A stretch of 64,000 bases of DNA from Caulochytrium protostelioides (Eukaryota; Chytridiomycota; Caulochytriomycetes; Caulochytriales; Caulochytriaceae). The translations under genes were made by a program, and so were the position numbers. Of the stretch, positions 29,318 to 38,838 are shown piece by piece. The DNA lies in contig ML014189.1 of the NCBI GenBank assembly GCA_003615045.1, forward strand, positions 1 through 64,000, given 5' to 3'. The notes beneath the pieces are model-generated. The model was not told where the DNA came from, searched no databases, and saw nothing but the letters and a program-made list of their open reading frames with translations. How positions within the stretch are numbered: the first letter of the stretch is position 1; each line of letters begins with the position of its first letter.

Positions 29318-30793
29318 ATGAGCGGGCCGCCCCGGTTCGCCGCCGCCGCCGCCGCCCGTCCTGGCGGCTACGGCCACGGCTATGGCCATCCGATGGATGC
29401 CGACGGTCCTAAGCAAGGCGTCCTCCACGTCGAGATCGACGATGAGACTCAGCTCGCTGTCCTCCACCACCCGCACCTCCCGCCCGCCAGCGCCGAGGCC
29501 TATCTCTTCCGCGTCCGGCTCGAGGCCGCCACGATCCCGGGCACCGTCTCCGTCACCGCGCCGCATGGTCGGCCGCTGCCCGCTGCCTCCGCGGCGGCGG
29601 AGGTCCCGCCGCCCCCGCCGATCGCGCTCCCAGAAGACCCGGCGCGCGGCGCCGCTGCTGTCGCGTACCGGCAGCGCTGCTTCGCGCCCCTCGTCGGCGT
29701 TGAGGACGCCGTCGACGCCGCCCAGCGCGACGCGGACCTCGCCCGGCCCGTCATCCAGCATTACAGGGCCATGAAGGCGTTTCTCGCCCAGCGGCGGGCT
29801 TACCAGCAACAGGTGGCGGCCACGGCGGCCGCGGCCACCTTGCCCGGCGGGGCCACTCCGTCGGCTCCGAGCCATCCCACGGGCATGCCCGATGTGCATG
29901 ATGCCGCCGCGTGGCAACGTCTCATCTGGCCGCAGACGGCGGCCGCGGGCGCATCCCATCGAGACGGATCCACCCCTGGCGGGCTCCCGCGCACGTCGCG
30001 GGTCGCGCAGCTGAACCAGCTGCAAGCGCTCACGATCCTCATGCACTGCGACCGGTGGATGGCGGCTGCGGCGGCGACATACAGCCGCGACCCGAGCGCG
30101 GCCACGCTGCGCGTCGCTGACGCCACGCTGCTGCGTTGGATGTACGCCCTACTGCTCTGCCTGGACGATCTGCTCGACGGCGACGACATCGCCGCGCTGC
30201 GCAGCCTCGCTAAGCATCTCCGCGATATGGCGCGCCGCGCCCTGCGCGAGCAGGTCCGCGTCTGCCCGACGCCCGTGCCCGCGCCGATACCGCCGCCTGC
30301 GCCTGCGCCTGCGTCGGCGCCGACCTCCATACCCCCACGGGCCGCCGGCGACGGCCGCGGGTATATGCCGCACTATGGCCGGGGCCCGCCGGGGCCGCCA
30401 GGGCCGCCGCCGGTCCCGCCGTTGGCCCGGGGCGGCGCCGCGCCCACGCCCTCGCTGTGGACCCCGGGGCCGGCGCCCGGGACGCCCGCCGCCTCTTCGC
30501 CGTCTGCGCCCGGGGCGTCCCCGGCGCGGGCGGCGCAAGCGTCGCCGCCAGCCGTGGTCGGGCCGGACGGCACACAGCCCTTCCTGGGCTCCGACGTCGC
30601 GGCCGGCATCTACCTCGTCATAGCGGTGATCACGTATGCGTACGGCCAGCGCGACGTCTATCTGAGCGGCCGCGAGCTCGGGCTGCCGGCAGCCCTGGCA
30701 TCGCCGACGGCTCCATCGTCGGCGGCTCCCTCATCGCCGTCGCCGTCGCCGTCGCCGTCGTCGTCGTCGTCGTCGCCGTCACCGCCGTCTTGA
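29318..30793 (+). CDS. GEMIN2: Gemin2 (SIP1), SMN-complex subunit
   Basis: Gemin2 holds the Sm protein pentamer in the SMN complex during spliceosomal snRNP assembly. Recognised by EAYLFRVRLEAATIPG (residues ~60-75; family pattern YLxRVxxEAxxxP), RVAQLNQLQALTILMHCDRWM, LLRWMYALLLCLDDLL...IAALRSLAKHLRDMARR (~264-312) and the C-terminal helix AAGIYLVIAVITYAYGQRDVYL (~428-448; family ending ARYFxQRDL). A Pro/Ala/Gly-rich insert (~313-425) and a Ser/Pro tail are additions: 491 aa against 280 in human. I start at the ATG at 29318; an ATG-less extension upstream is unlikely to be used. Presence of Gemin2 is informative, since many yeasts have lost it. Confidence 0.85.
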   Translation: MSGPPRFAAAAAARPGGYGHGYGHPMDADGPKQGVLHVEIDDETQLAVLHHPHLPPASAEAYLFRVRLEAATIPGTVSVTAPHGRPLPAASAAAEVPPPPPIALPEDPARGAAAVAYRQRCFAPLVGVEDAVDAAQRDADLARPVIQHYRAMKAFLAQRRAYQQQVAATAAAATLPGGATPSAPSHPTGMPDVHDAAAWQRLIWPQTAAAGASHRDGSTPGGLPRTSRVAQLNQLQALTILMHCDRWMAAAAATYSRDPSAATLRVADATLLRWMYALLLCLDDLLDGDDIAALRSLAKHLRDMARRALREQVRVCPTPVPAPIPPPAPAPASAPTSIPPRAAGDGRGYMPHYGRGPPGPPGPPPVPPLARGGAAPTPSLWTPGPAPGTPAASSPSAPGASPARAAQASPPAVVGPDGTQPFLGSDVAAGIYLVIAVITYAYGQRDVYLSGRELGLPAALASPTAPSSAAPSSPSPSPSPSSSSSSPSPPS

Positions 30794-30835
30794 ACGTCGT
30801 TGGGGTTTCCATCGACTTGGTCACCATCGCTTTTT

Positions 30836-30867
<32 letters not shown>

Positions 30868-30868
<1 letters not shown>

Positions 30869-31542
30869 TGGCGTTCTGGCTCGATGTCGCTTCGGATGCG
30901 ATGCACTGCACGGCGCACGTATACCTCTTGCACCGGATCACCACCCAGCGCACGTATGATTTGTCGGCCCGCACCTACTTTCTGTTCTGGCTTTCGGCCG
31001 TGATCCGCCTCCCGCTGCTGACCTCGTACCGCATCGACTTGTATGATGCCCTCTTCACGTGCGTGACTTTGATCGCGTCGGCCTTCATCATGGTGCAGCT
31101 GCGCCGGCCGATGCAGACGGCCAAGTCGGCGTTCGACGCGGTCCCGCCGGCCGTCGTGCTGACGGGCGCCGGCGTGCTGGCCGCGCTATTTACGCCGCGG
31201 TACGAGTGGCCCGCTTATCTCTATACCTTTGCGCTCTTTGTCGAGAGCATGGCACTGCTCCCGCAAATCCTGGCCATGCAGCATGCGGACCGGCGGCGGC
31301 CGCAAGCGCTGACGCCGACGTACTTTACCCTCATCGTGTGGTATGGCGTCTTTGCCATTGCGAGCCAGTTCTTGCACCTGCGCGCGCAGTTCCCCATGAC
31401 GCCCGAGATGCTGATCCGCGAAATCCTAGAAGACCGGTTCATCTGCGGCACCATGTATCTCTTTGTCTACGGCGTCCTCGCCCATCTCTACGACGACAAG
31501 ATCGGCGGGTTGAATCAGAAGGCCGAGGGCAAGACCGACTAG
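30868..31542 (+). CDS. KDEL-receptor-like (ERD2 family) membrane protein
   Basis: 224 aa, multi-spanning, resembling the ER lumen protein-retaining receptor that returns HDEL/KDEL proteins from the Golgi. Alignable elements: a His in the first helix (DAMHCTAHVYLLHRI, like LSHLxAxxxLLxKI), FWLSAVIRLPLL (Arg where ERD2 has TTRYLDL), the diagnostic FALFVESMALLPQIL (ERD2: SIYLESVAILPQL) with its Glu, and TPTYFTLIVWYGVFAI then FICGTMYLFVYG for the last helices. Divergence is large, so it may be an ERD2-like paralogue rather than the main receptor. The frame is open back into the Gemin2 gene but has no ATG before 30868, which leaves 74 bp between the two genes. An Ala run coded by (GCC)n precedes the start. 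C-terminal tail NQKAEGKTD. Confidence 0.72.
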
Positions 31543-31741
31543 ACATGAATTTGGACCCCTGCCTGCGATCCCTGAAATGGTGAGCATAGATCACTGTAAA
31601 TGATAGGAAGGAGAATTGAAATTGAATTATAGTACAAAAAAGAGAACCAGGATGTCACGCCGTAAAGCGCGATAGTGCGCGTGGGGCGCATAATTTAATA
31701 GAGACGGCACGGGTGGCCAGCGCTCATCGCATGCTCGAGGA

Positions 31742-31960
31742 TTAGAAGCAGAAGCAGCAGAAATCCGAGCACATGTTGCAGATGGCGCAGCAGAGCAAGC
31801 ACTCGATCAGCGACTGGCAGCAGCCCTTCGGTTGGCTGCGGACGGGCTGCGCGGCCACGTAAGCTTGATTTTGGTAGCCGCCTTGGTAGCCACCACCTTG
31901 GTAGCCACCACCTTGGTAGCCGTTGGATGGGGGGTAGCCCTGGCTGTTGTACTGCTGCAT
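31742..31960 (-). CDS. Small CYSTM-family protein, 72 aa
   Basis: Short tail-anchored type protein: a Gln/Gly/Tyr-rich N-terminal half with GGYQGGGYQGGGYQGGYQ repeats, then the cysteine-rich transmembrane module PKGCCQSLIECLLCCAICNM and CSDFCCFCF at the very C-terminus. CYSTM proteins occur across eukaryotes, are palmitoylated or membrane-associated, and are linked to stress tolerance and plasma-membrane polarity in yeasts; the precise role here is unknown. The ATG at 31960 (MQQYNSQGY) gives the usual size. The frame extends upstream to 32155, and a GTGAGT near 32130 might be a 5' intron donor, but this is not needed. Confidence 0.82.
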   Translation of the reverse strand: MQQYNSQGYPPSNGYQGGGYQGGGYQGGYQNQAYVAAQPVRSQPKGCCQSLIECLLCCAICNMCSDFCCFCF

Positions 31961-34900
31961 GGTGCGGGTCGAAGTCCGAAGTGTCAATGAGGGTCTGGTG
32001 CGAGGGCGATGAAAAATGGCGAACCGGTCGTCGATAATGAAGATGAGGAAATACGATGCACGATACCAATGAGGTTTGACGCAATGTATACCGTGTATGA
32101 TGAACTGAGGTGGAAGAAGGGATGTCCCACACTCACATGGGCGTGAGGGTTTCACGATTACCTCGACGTTCGCGGGATGTCGCGCCGAATGGGGAGACCC
32201 GCGGGGATCTCACCTATATAGGCCTGACGCCTCGCGTGGCCGCGCCCAGAACTCGATACCGACGATGACATGATTTGCGCGTCTTACGAAGCGCCCGCGA
32301 AGCCGGCCAGGTGGCAAACCATCGCGGAAAAGAAAATCAGGGAAAAACGGGAACGAGGCTTCGCTGTCGTCGTGCGTCAGCGCCCTCCGTGTCACCATGC
32401 CACGACGTGTCGTATCCATCGGAGTCGCTGGGCAGGCCACGGCTGGGATCGGCATCTCCTGCTCGTATGCCTGGGACGGGTGACGCAGCGAAGGGAAGCG
32501 GCGTCCGCATGAGGGCTGACGAAGCCGGCTCGGGCGCTGACGGCGTCGGTCGCCGCGGCCCGCGTGGCGGCATGGCCTTGACGGCAGGACCTCTGAGCCA
32601 TGAGCCATGGAGCACCCGCCGTGCGTCGTCGTTTGGGCCCATGAGCCAAGCGTGGGGGAGGCCACGGCCGGACAGGAACGGCGGGCCAGGGGCCGTACGG
32701 GCGACCGCGGGGCTTCGCTTTCGTCCTTCCCCCCCGACGGCTTAGCCGCGGCAGTGTCAAGCCGCAACGTCGTCATTGTATCGATGTCATGCGATGGAGT
32801 CGATGATCCGACGCGAGAAACATCCCGTCGCCGTCCATAGTTCCGTGCCACGGACCGACGCCGAAGCCATCGGCACGACTGATGAATCGGCCGACGGCAT
32901 CGCCTGGAACGGATTCCGCATGTTGAACTCGATTTATCTATGGTCCACCAGAATCCGGCCCACGATTCGGCTTTCCGCTCTCGGATCAAGCGGTCGTGCC
33001 TGGCACCCACGTGGATGCCACGTGGCATCTCCACGCGGGTCTTCTCGACAACCCCCGAGCGAGCATCGTCAACGGATGCTGACATCCTGGTGGGTAACCA
33101 TGTATCATTGTCTGTTGTCTATCGCTGAGCGTCCGTTGCATCGATGGGTCGTCCAAATGCACAGGCAGGCGACGCACCTCGTTGAGTGAGCACATCGTCG
33201 ACATCACCGTCGTCGTGCTCACTGCACGCGAGCATCCCATCGGCTCCATGGGGCGGCGCCGAGCCACCGTCGGCAGATGTCTCGTGCGGACGGCAGATCC
33301 ATCATGCAGGCAGCATTCACCGAGACGGCGACGGCGGCGGGGCAAGACGCCTGTCGCGGACGGCGATCGGAGTTTCAGAGGCCGATCCATCGGCCGATCC
33401 GTCTTGGCTCGCCGCCTGGGCGGCGAGCATGCCTCCGTGGAGAGCGGATAGCCAAGACGCCCATGCCGCACGTTCAGCCGCCCCGCGACGCGACGACGGC
33501 GGTCGTGTGAGGCGGCGGCAGCGAAGGGCGAAGGCCCGTAGGCCACGGCACGAGCGGCGGCGGCCCCCCCCAGATTCTGATGCCGCCCGCCATCCGGCAG
33601 AAACACGATGGCGCCTCAGGCCGATCGCGAGCGTATCATGGCGCCGTGACCCGCAGCAGCCGTCTCCCGGATCCCCGCACGCGGTGTCGAGCCGTGGACG
33701 GCGGCGGACGGCGACGGACGGCGATAGCGCGACGGCGACGGAGGACGGATGCATGGCTTTGGACGCCGGTCGCCAGGTCGCGCCGGTGTGTGTGACGGTA
33801 CCCGCCGTCCGCGAAACGGCCCATCACTCAGCAGCCGGCCCTATGCATACGCAGAGGCGACCGCCTGTGCCGCCGCCGCCACCCGCCAGCCGCGATCACG
33901 ACGACGGCCACAGCGACAACGATGACCACGACCATGCATCGACCGCTGGATGGATCCTCGCCAGGCGGACGACGACGAGGCCGATCGAGGCCGACATGCG
34001 ATTGCGCACCACGAGGAGGTGGGCCAGCGCAGCTCGTGACGGCGATGTCCAGCAACGGCAACCGGCTCTCCCCATCGCCTGACGTCGTCGTCGTCGCCGT
34101 CGTCGCCGTCGCGGCGGAGGGACACCGCCATCCCGGGCCCCGCAGACGTCCTCAGGCCTAGGGCGGCGGCCGATCGGCGACGAGCGGAGGGCAGCGCCGC
34201 TGCGCCAAAATAAAGGCGAAATCCATCGGATTTCACCAGGACGCGACGGCGGGAAGTGCGCGATGGAACGGCATGGCATGGCGCCCATGGTTTCGGGAAT
34301 GCCGCGCGCAGGACAGACCGCCCGCGATGCCCAACAAACCCCGGTTTCACCGAGGCCACCGGGACCGCAGCCGCCGCGGTCTCCACGCGATCAGCCCCTC
34401 CCTCCCCCCGGCCGCCGCCCATCCACCCACCAGGCGTCGGCAGGTCTGGTATGGCGCGCGGTATGCCGCTTTCGGGGGTGCTCGTTGTCCCTACGAGTCA
34501 GCAAACAGACCGCGTAAGCCCGATCGGTCCGATTGTTCGTGCCGATCCCCGGTGGCGAAGGAAGCCCTTCCCAGGGCGCCTCCCCGATGGCGACGGCGGC
34601 AACGACAGCGGCAACAATGAGGCTAGGCCCCTGTCCTTTGTTGCACCATGATTGAGCCGGTCGAGCCGGTCTGGCCGGTCTGGCCGGTCTGGCTGCAGGG
34701 TATGGCATGGCATGGTCTGACATGATCCTTTCTTTTACGCAAGACATACTATGCTTTGCCGATCTCATAGAGGCTACCGAACACGGGCGTCGGAGTTACG
34801 ACGCAAGTCATGCAGCTTCCATCCATCGCCCGCATGGTAGTCATTCATGGCATTTTTTGATCGAGCGCCATGCTAACACCCTTGATCCCGTGGTTCTAGC

Positions 34901-35220
34901 TCGCTGTTCTAGCTCGCTGTTCTAGCTCGCCAGCCTCCTCTGCATCCGACCTCATCTCACGCGTCCGTCGCTACCATTGCATACCTTCCATTTTCATTGA
35001 TTCGATCCTGTTGCATGCGGCCCCCGACGCCCAACCCATGTAGCGATCCAGCGACATCCAGCGGCCCCGACGATTCTCCACCGCACTTCCGCGGCCCCAT
35101 CGCGCGTCTCGCACGCATTACTGCCGCTCCCAGCCAGACGACAAGCCGACGCTCTCGACCACGCCGGCGTTCCACGTGGCTTCGCGACGCTTCTCCTTCC
35201 TCGTCGGGACCGCCGCCATC
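31961..35220. other. 3.2-kb stretch without a recognisable gene
   Basis: Frames of up to ~300 codons exist on both strands but overlap one another and translate to Arg/Pro/Ser-rich, non-conserved sequence. Visible structure is limited to short tandems: GGCCGGTCT-type 9-mers at about 34653-34695 and AGCTCGCTGTTCT copies at about 34899-34929. A fast-evolving or multi-exon gene cannot be excluded. Confidence 0.45.
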
Positions 35221-36468
35221 ATGCTGCAACGCCGGCTCCCGGCCTCGCCGCTCATCAAGCACGCCCTCTGGGCCGAGCGCACCGGCACCGCGCTCGCGGC
35301 GCCCATCCCGGCCCATGCCGCCCGGTACTATCCCACCTCGGCCGCAGAACCGCCGTCACCCACCGCCGCCGCGGCCACGCCGGCGACGGCGACGGCCACC
35401 GGCAGCCTGAGGCGCGGCGATCGCGCCCGCGTCGTGGGCTGCCGCCCTGCGCCGGCCATCGAGCCGCCGCCCCGCGCCGGATCCGCCCCGACCCCGACCC
35501 CGGCCCGCGTCTCGGCTACTCGCGACGCGACAGGCGCACCGTGCGCCGCCCATGACGCCCGCCGGGCGCCCAGCGCCGGTCCACGGACGCGCTGCCGTGC
35601 TGCAGGCGGCCGCGACGGTCGCGCCGCTGCGGCCGCTGCGGCCGCCGTCGGCCACGAGACGGGACAGATGGCGCTTCTGCAGGCGCCGGAGCGCTACATC
35701 GGTCTCTTGCTCGGCCGGGCGCTCGCCGGGTGCACGGCCGAGCGGACAGCGACGCTTCTGCAAGCGGCTCAGCGGCCGCCCACGGCTGGCATCGTCGCAG
35801 CGCTCGTGGACGGCCTTGAGGGCGCCATGGCCGCGGCGGCGGTTCCGCGGTCCGGCGGCGCCGCGGCCAGCGGCATCGGCGCGCCGCAGCAGGCCGTCTT
35901 GCACCGCCTGCTGCTCGTCACGCTGCTGGCCGTGCGCTTCCCGCACGCCATGAGCCGCGGCCTCACCGCGCCGCGGCTCGTGCCGCGCATCGCCGAGGCG
36001 CTCGTGGCCTGCCTGACCGCCGTGCTCGCCGCTTGCCCGGCCGAGCGATCGCGCGCGCGCTCGCCGTCGCCGTCGTCGTCGCCCTTGATGGCCGCCCGTC
36101 AGCACGGCGACGGTCTCGCCGCCCCCGCGACGCAGGCCTTGTTCCGCGTGGTTCTGGAGACGGCGCGAGACGTCGCGGGCTTGTCGCCGCGGCTGGCGGG
36201 CGCGTTGCGCGCCGCGGGCATCCTACACGGCTTGCACGCGGCGCTGCACGCGGACGGGCTCGGCGCGAGCGACGCGGCCCGCGTGATGGCGTGCGTCGTC
36301 GCGCTCACGCCGTGGGTGCCCGAAGCCGACCTGTCCACGTGGTATGCGCCCTTCCCGGCCGACGTGTTGCGCGAGATGCATACGCTGGTGGAAGAGTCGA
36401 CCTGGAGCGGAATGGACGACGAGGACGACGAGGACGAAATTACGGAGCGCGCCGAGAATAGGGACTGA
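35221..36468 (+). CDS. Unknown helical protein with mitochondrial-type N-terminus, 415 aa
   Basis: Not recognised. The ATG at 35221 gives MLQRRLPASPLIKHALWAER, basic and amphipathic with no acidic residue for 19 positions, a plausible mitochondrial presequence. Residues ~50-150 are Pro/Ala/Arg-rich. From ~155 the sequence becomes helical and repetitive in character (LLQAPERYIGLLLGRAL, VLHRLLLVTLLAVRFP, TQALFRVVLETARDVAG, GILHGLHAALHADGL), reminiscent of an armadillo/HEAT-like array, ending in WYAPFPADVLREMHTLVEES and a very acidic tail (MDDEDDEDEITE). Helical content and the clean stop support a real gene; function is unknown. Confidence 0.55.
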   Translation: MLQRRLPASPLIKHALWAERTGTALAAPIPAHAARYYPTSAAEPPSPTAAAATPATATATGSLRRGDRARVVGCRPAPAIEPPPRAGSAPTPTPARVSATRDATGAPCAAHDARRAPSAGPRTRCRAAGGRDGRAAAAAAAAVGHETGQMALLQAPERYIGLLLGRALAGCTAERTATLLQAAQRPPTAGIVAALVDGLEGAMAAAAVPRSGGAAASGIGAPQQAVLHRLLLVTLLAVRFPHAMSRGLTAPRLVPRIAEALVACLTAVLAACPAERSRARSPSPSSSPLMAARQHGDGLAAPATQALFRVVLETARDVAGLSPRLAGALRAAGILHGLHAALHADGLGASDAARVMACVVALTPWVPEADLSTWYAPFPADVLREMHTLVEESTWSGMDDEDDEDEITERAENRD

Positions 36469-37521
36469 TTCTGCGGAAACTCTACCATTCACGGGTCCAG
36501 CCGGGACTTTCGGTCGTTCTCATTCGTCGGTTGATCGGCGAGACATACTCCACAACGAGTATGGCTTTTTCTCATATCAGTGCATCCTTTTTTTTCTTTT
36601 TTTCTTTTTTTGATCCCGAGTCCGGAGGAATGGTTAAATACGTAAATGGTAAATTCGTTTTAGCGGCATTATCGACATTAAATGGTATGAGGTCGACGGG
36701 AAGAAAGCAGGAGTCGCACAGAGTGCGCTCGTTGGATCGAAGGAAGGAGGCACGGCCACGGACGGCATCAGAAGCGAGCGAAGGATCCAAGCAAAGCCCC
36801 GTGTATTTTCGTGGTGGTCATGGGAGGCCATGGGCATGATGGATGCAGCAGTACCCCGCATCAAGGGGGCCCCGTTGATCACGCGATCAAGCGGCGTGCG
36901 CATCGGTCCACGCGCCATGACGCCATACCGTCACAAGGAAGGAGGGTGGGTGGGTGGGAAAGGAAGACACACACGCGCACATGTATACCGAGGTCCACAT
37001 GGGCACGGGTGGTTCAGGGCCACACCTTCGCACACACACAGCAAACAGCGCGCCGTGACCACGGCACGGGCATCGCAGGAAGCACGGCTGCTGCCCGCGC
37101 CCGATGGGATCATGCTAACATGCTGCTAAAGACGGCTCCGGGGATGGCGACCGCCATGACGGGGAGATGACGGTGGTAAGCAATGCGACCAGCCATGAGA
37201 GAACGGGATCTCCGGGACCCTTTCTGGTTCCTCATCCAAGCTAGCAACGGGCATGTGACCACTGCGAATAGTCGTCATCCCTATCGGCGTGCCATAGGTG
37301 TGCCATAGGCATCACTTGGTGTGCCATGGTGGGTGGGTGTGCGTGAGAGTGCGTCTGAGCATCGGGTGGTGTATGTGGTTGGGGGCATCAGCAGGGGAGC
37401 ATAGGGGCAGGAAGAAAGAAACACAGCCATTCACAAAACGGCTACGACGCGCCAGCAGAAAAGCAAAGAAAAAGGAAAAACAGGGCAGCGGACGCGACGG
37501 CAATCATGGGTTTCCGGGGGT
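36469..37521. other. Intergenic ~1 kb
   Basis: T-rich tract TTTTTTTTCTTTTTTTCTTT at about 36588-36611, a CA-rich stretch near 36965-36985, and three GTGCCATAGG-like copies at 37290-37330. No gene is supported. Confidence 0.55.
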
Positions 37522-38838
37522 TTACTGATTGGCCACATAGCTGGCCTGCACAGGCGCGGGTTGCGACGTGGTCGCCGGGTAATGCGCGTCGGCCTGGGCA
37601 TACTGGGCATAGTCAGACTGCGGCGCGCCCGAGACGGCGGGCGCAGCCGACCCCGATGGCTGTGCCATCATCCCGGTATACGGGTCAGCGACGCCGTTGT
37701 TGGCCTCCTGGGCGTACAGGGTGGCGTCCTGCGGGGCGTACATGCCCTCCGGCGGCGCCGGCGTGTACGCGACCTGGCCCGCTTGGGTCGCGGGTGCCGT
37801 GGCATAGTAGGTCGTGCCTGTGGCGTGCGGGTAGTAGTAGCCGACCATCTGAGGGTCGTAGTAGACGCTGCCGGCCATCGGGGGGGCCATGCCCATGCCC
37901 ATGCCCATGCCGGCCGCGGCATCGGCGGCGCCCATGCCGCTGGTGTCGCCCATGTTCTGCATGGCCGGCGAGGCCGAGCCCATCTGCGCGGAGGCGTTGG
38001 TCGCCGGGGTAAAGTCGAGGTCGTCCTTGGCGGCCCGACGGCGGGCGCGGTTCACGCGGAAGAGCACGATGCCGACGATCAGGACGACGAGGGCCACCAC
38101 GACGACGACGATCGCGACGATCGCGCCCGAGCTGATGCCGCCCGAGTCCTTCGCGTTGGACTGCGCTGGGTCGACCGTGGTCGGCACGACGGTGGTGGTG
38201 GGCACCATGGTGGTGCTCAGCGAGAGCGACGTCGAGCCGTTGGTGTCGGTCACGGTGACCGTCACAACGCTCGCGACGTCCGTCGAGATGGTCGCCTGCG
38301 TCGTCGTCGGGCGCTCGGTCGTCGAGGTCTCCGGCGGCGAGGTCGTCGTCGGCGCGGGTGTGGTGTTGTTGCCGTTCGTCGGCGACGGCGACGGCGCATT
38401 CGTGGTCGACGGGGCCTGTGTGGTGGTCGGCGCCTGCGTCGTGGTCGGCGCCCGCGTCGTGGTCGACGACGACGACGAAGAGGACGACGAAGTAGCGGAC
38501 GACGACGACGGCGCCGGGGCAGCCGTGGCCGAGCTTGAGGCGGGAGCCGACGACGTGGGGGCGGCTGTGGCCTGCGAAGAAGCATCCGACGACTGCGGCG
38601 CTCGGCGCACGCGGCGAATGGGCTCCGGCGCGACGGCCATGGCCGTTGCGGTGGTCATTGTGGTGTCCGGGGGCGGCAGCTGGACGCCGACGCGAATCAC
38701 ATCCGACAAGTCGACGGAGGCCATGCCCGAGTCCGTCGGCGGGCTGGCCGCGGCGTAGGCAGTCGTCGCCGCGGCCGTGATCATGAGCAGCGCCGCATAG
38801 GCGGTGGCGGCCGAAGCCGCCGTCATCGTCAAGCGCAT
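37522..38838 (-). CDS. Secreted mucin-like single-pass membrane protein (wall-sensor-like)
   Basis: 438 aa with sensor-like topology. Signal peptide residues 1-~30 (MRLTMTAASAATAYAALLMI, Ala-rich cleavage region). Ectodomain with a dibasic RRVRR at 75-79, then a Ser/Thr/Pro mucin-like stalk (residues ~82-225) with TTTQAP repeats and N-glycosylation sequons (NNTT, NGST). Transmembrane helix at 237-260 (SSGAIVAIVVVVVALVVLIV) followed by the stop-transfer RVNRARRR, and a ~170-residue cytoplasmic tail rich in Met, Tyr, Pro, Ala and Gln. This plan matches Mid2/Wsc-type cell wall stress sensors and animal mucin-like proteins, but there is no WSC domain, so assignment is by architecture only. The ATG at 38838 puts the hydrophobic core at the N-terminus; the upstream frame to 38886 does not. 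Confidence 0.75.
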   Translation of the reverse strand: MRLTMTAASAATAYAALLMITAAATTAYAAASPPTDSGMASVDLSDVIRVGVQLPPPDTTMTTATAMAVAPEPIRRVRRAPQSSDASSQATAAPTSSAPASSSATAAPAPSSSSATSSSSSSSSSTTTRAPTTTQAPTTTQAPSTTNAPSPSPTNGNNTTPAPTTTSPPETSTTERPTTTQATISTDVASVVTVTVTDTNGSTSLSLSTTMVPTTTVVPTTVDPAQSNAKDSGGISSGAIVAIVVVVVALVVLIVGIVLFRVNRARRRAAKDDLDFTPATNASAQMGSASPAMQNMGDTSGMGAADAAAGMGMGMGMAPPMAGSVYYDPQMVGYYYPHATGTTYYATAPATQAGQVAYTPAPPEGMYAPQDATLYAQEANNGVADPYTGMMAQPSGSAAPAVSGAPQSDYAQYAQADAHYPATTSQPAPVQASYVANQ

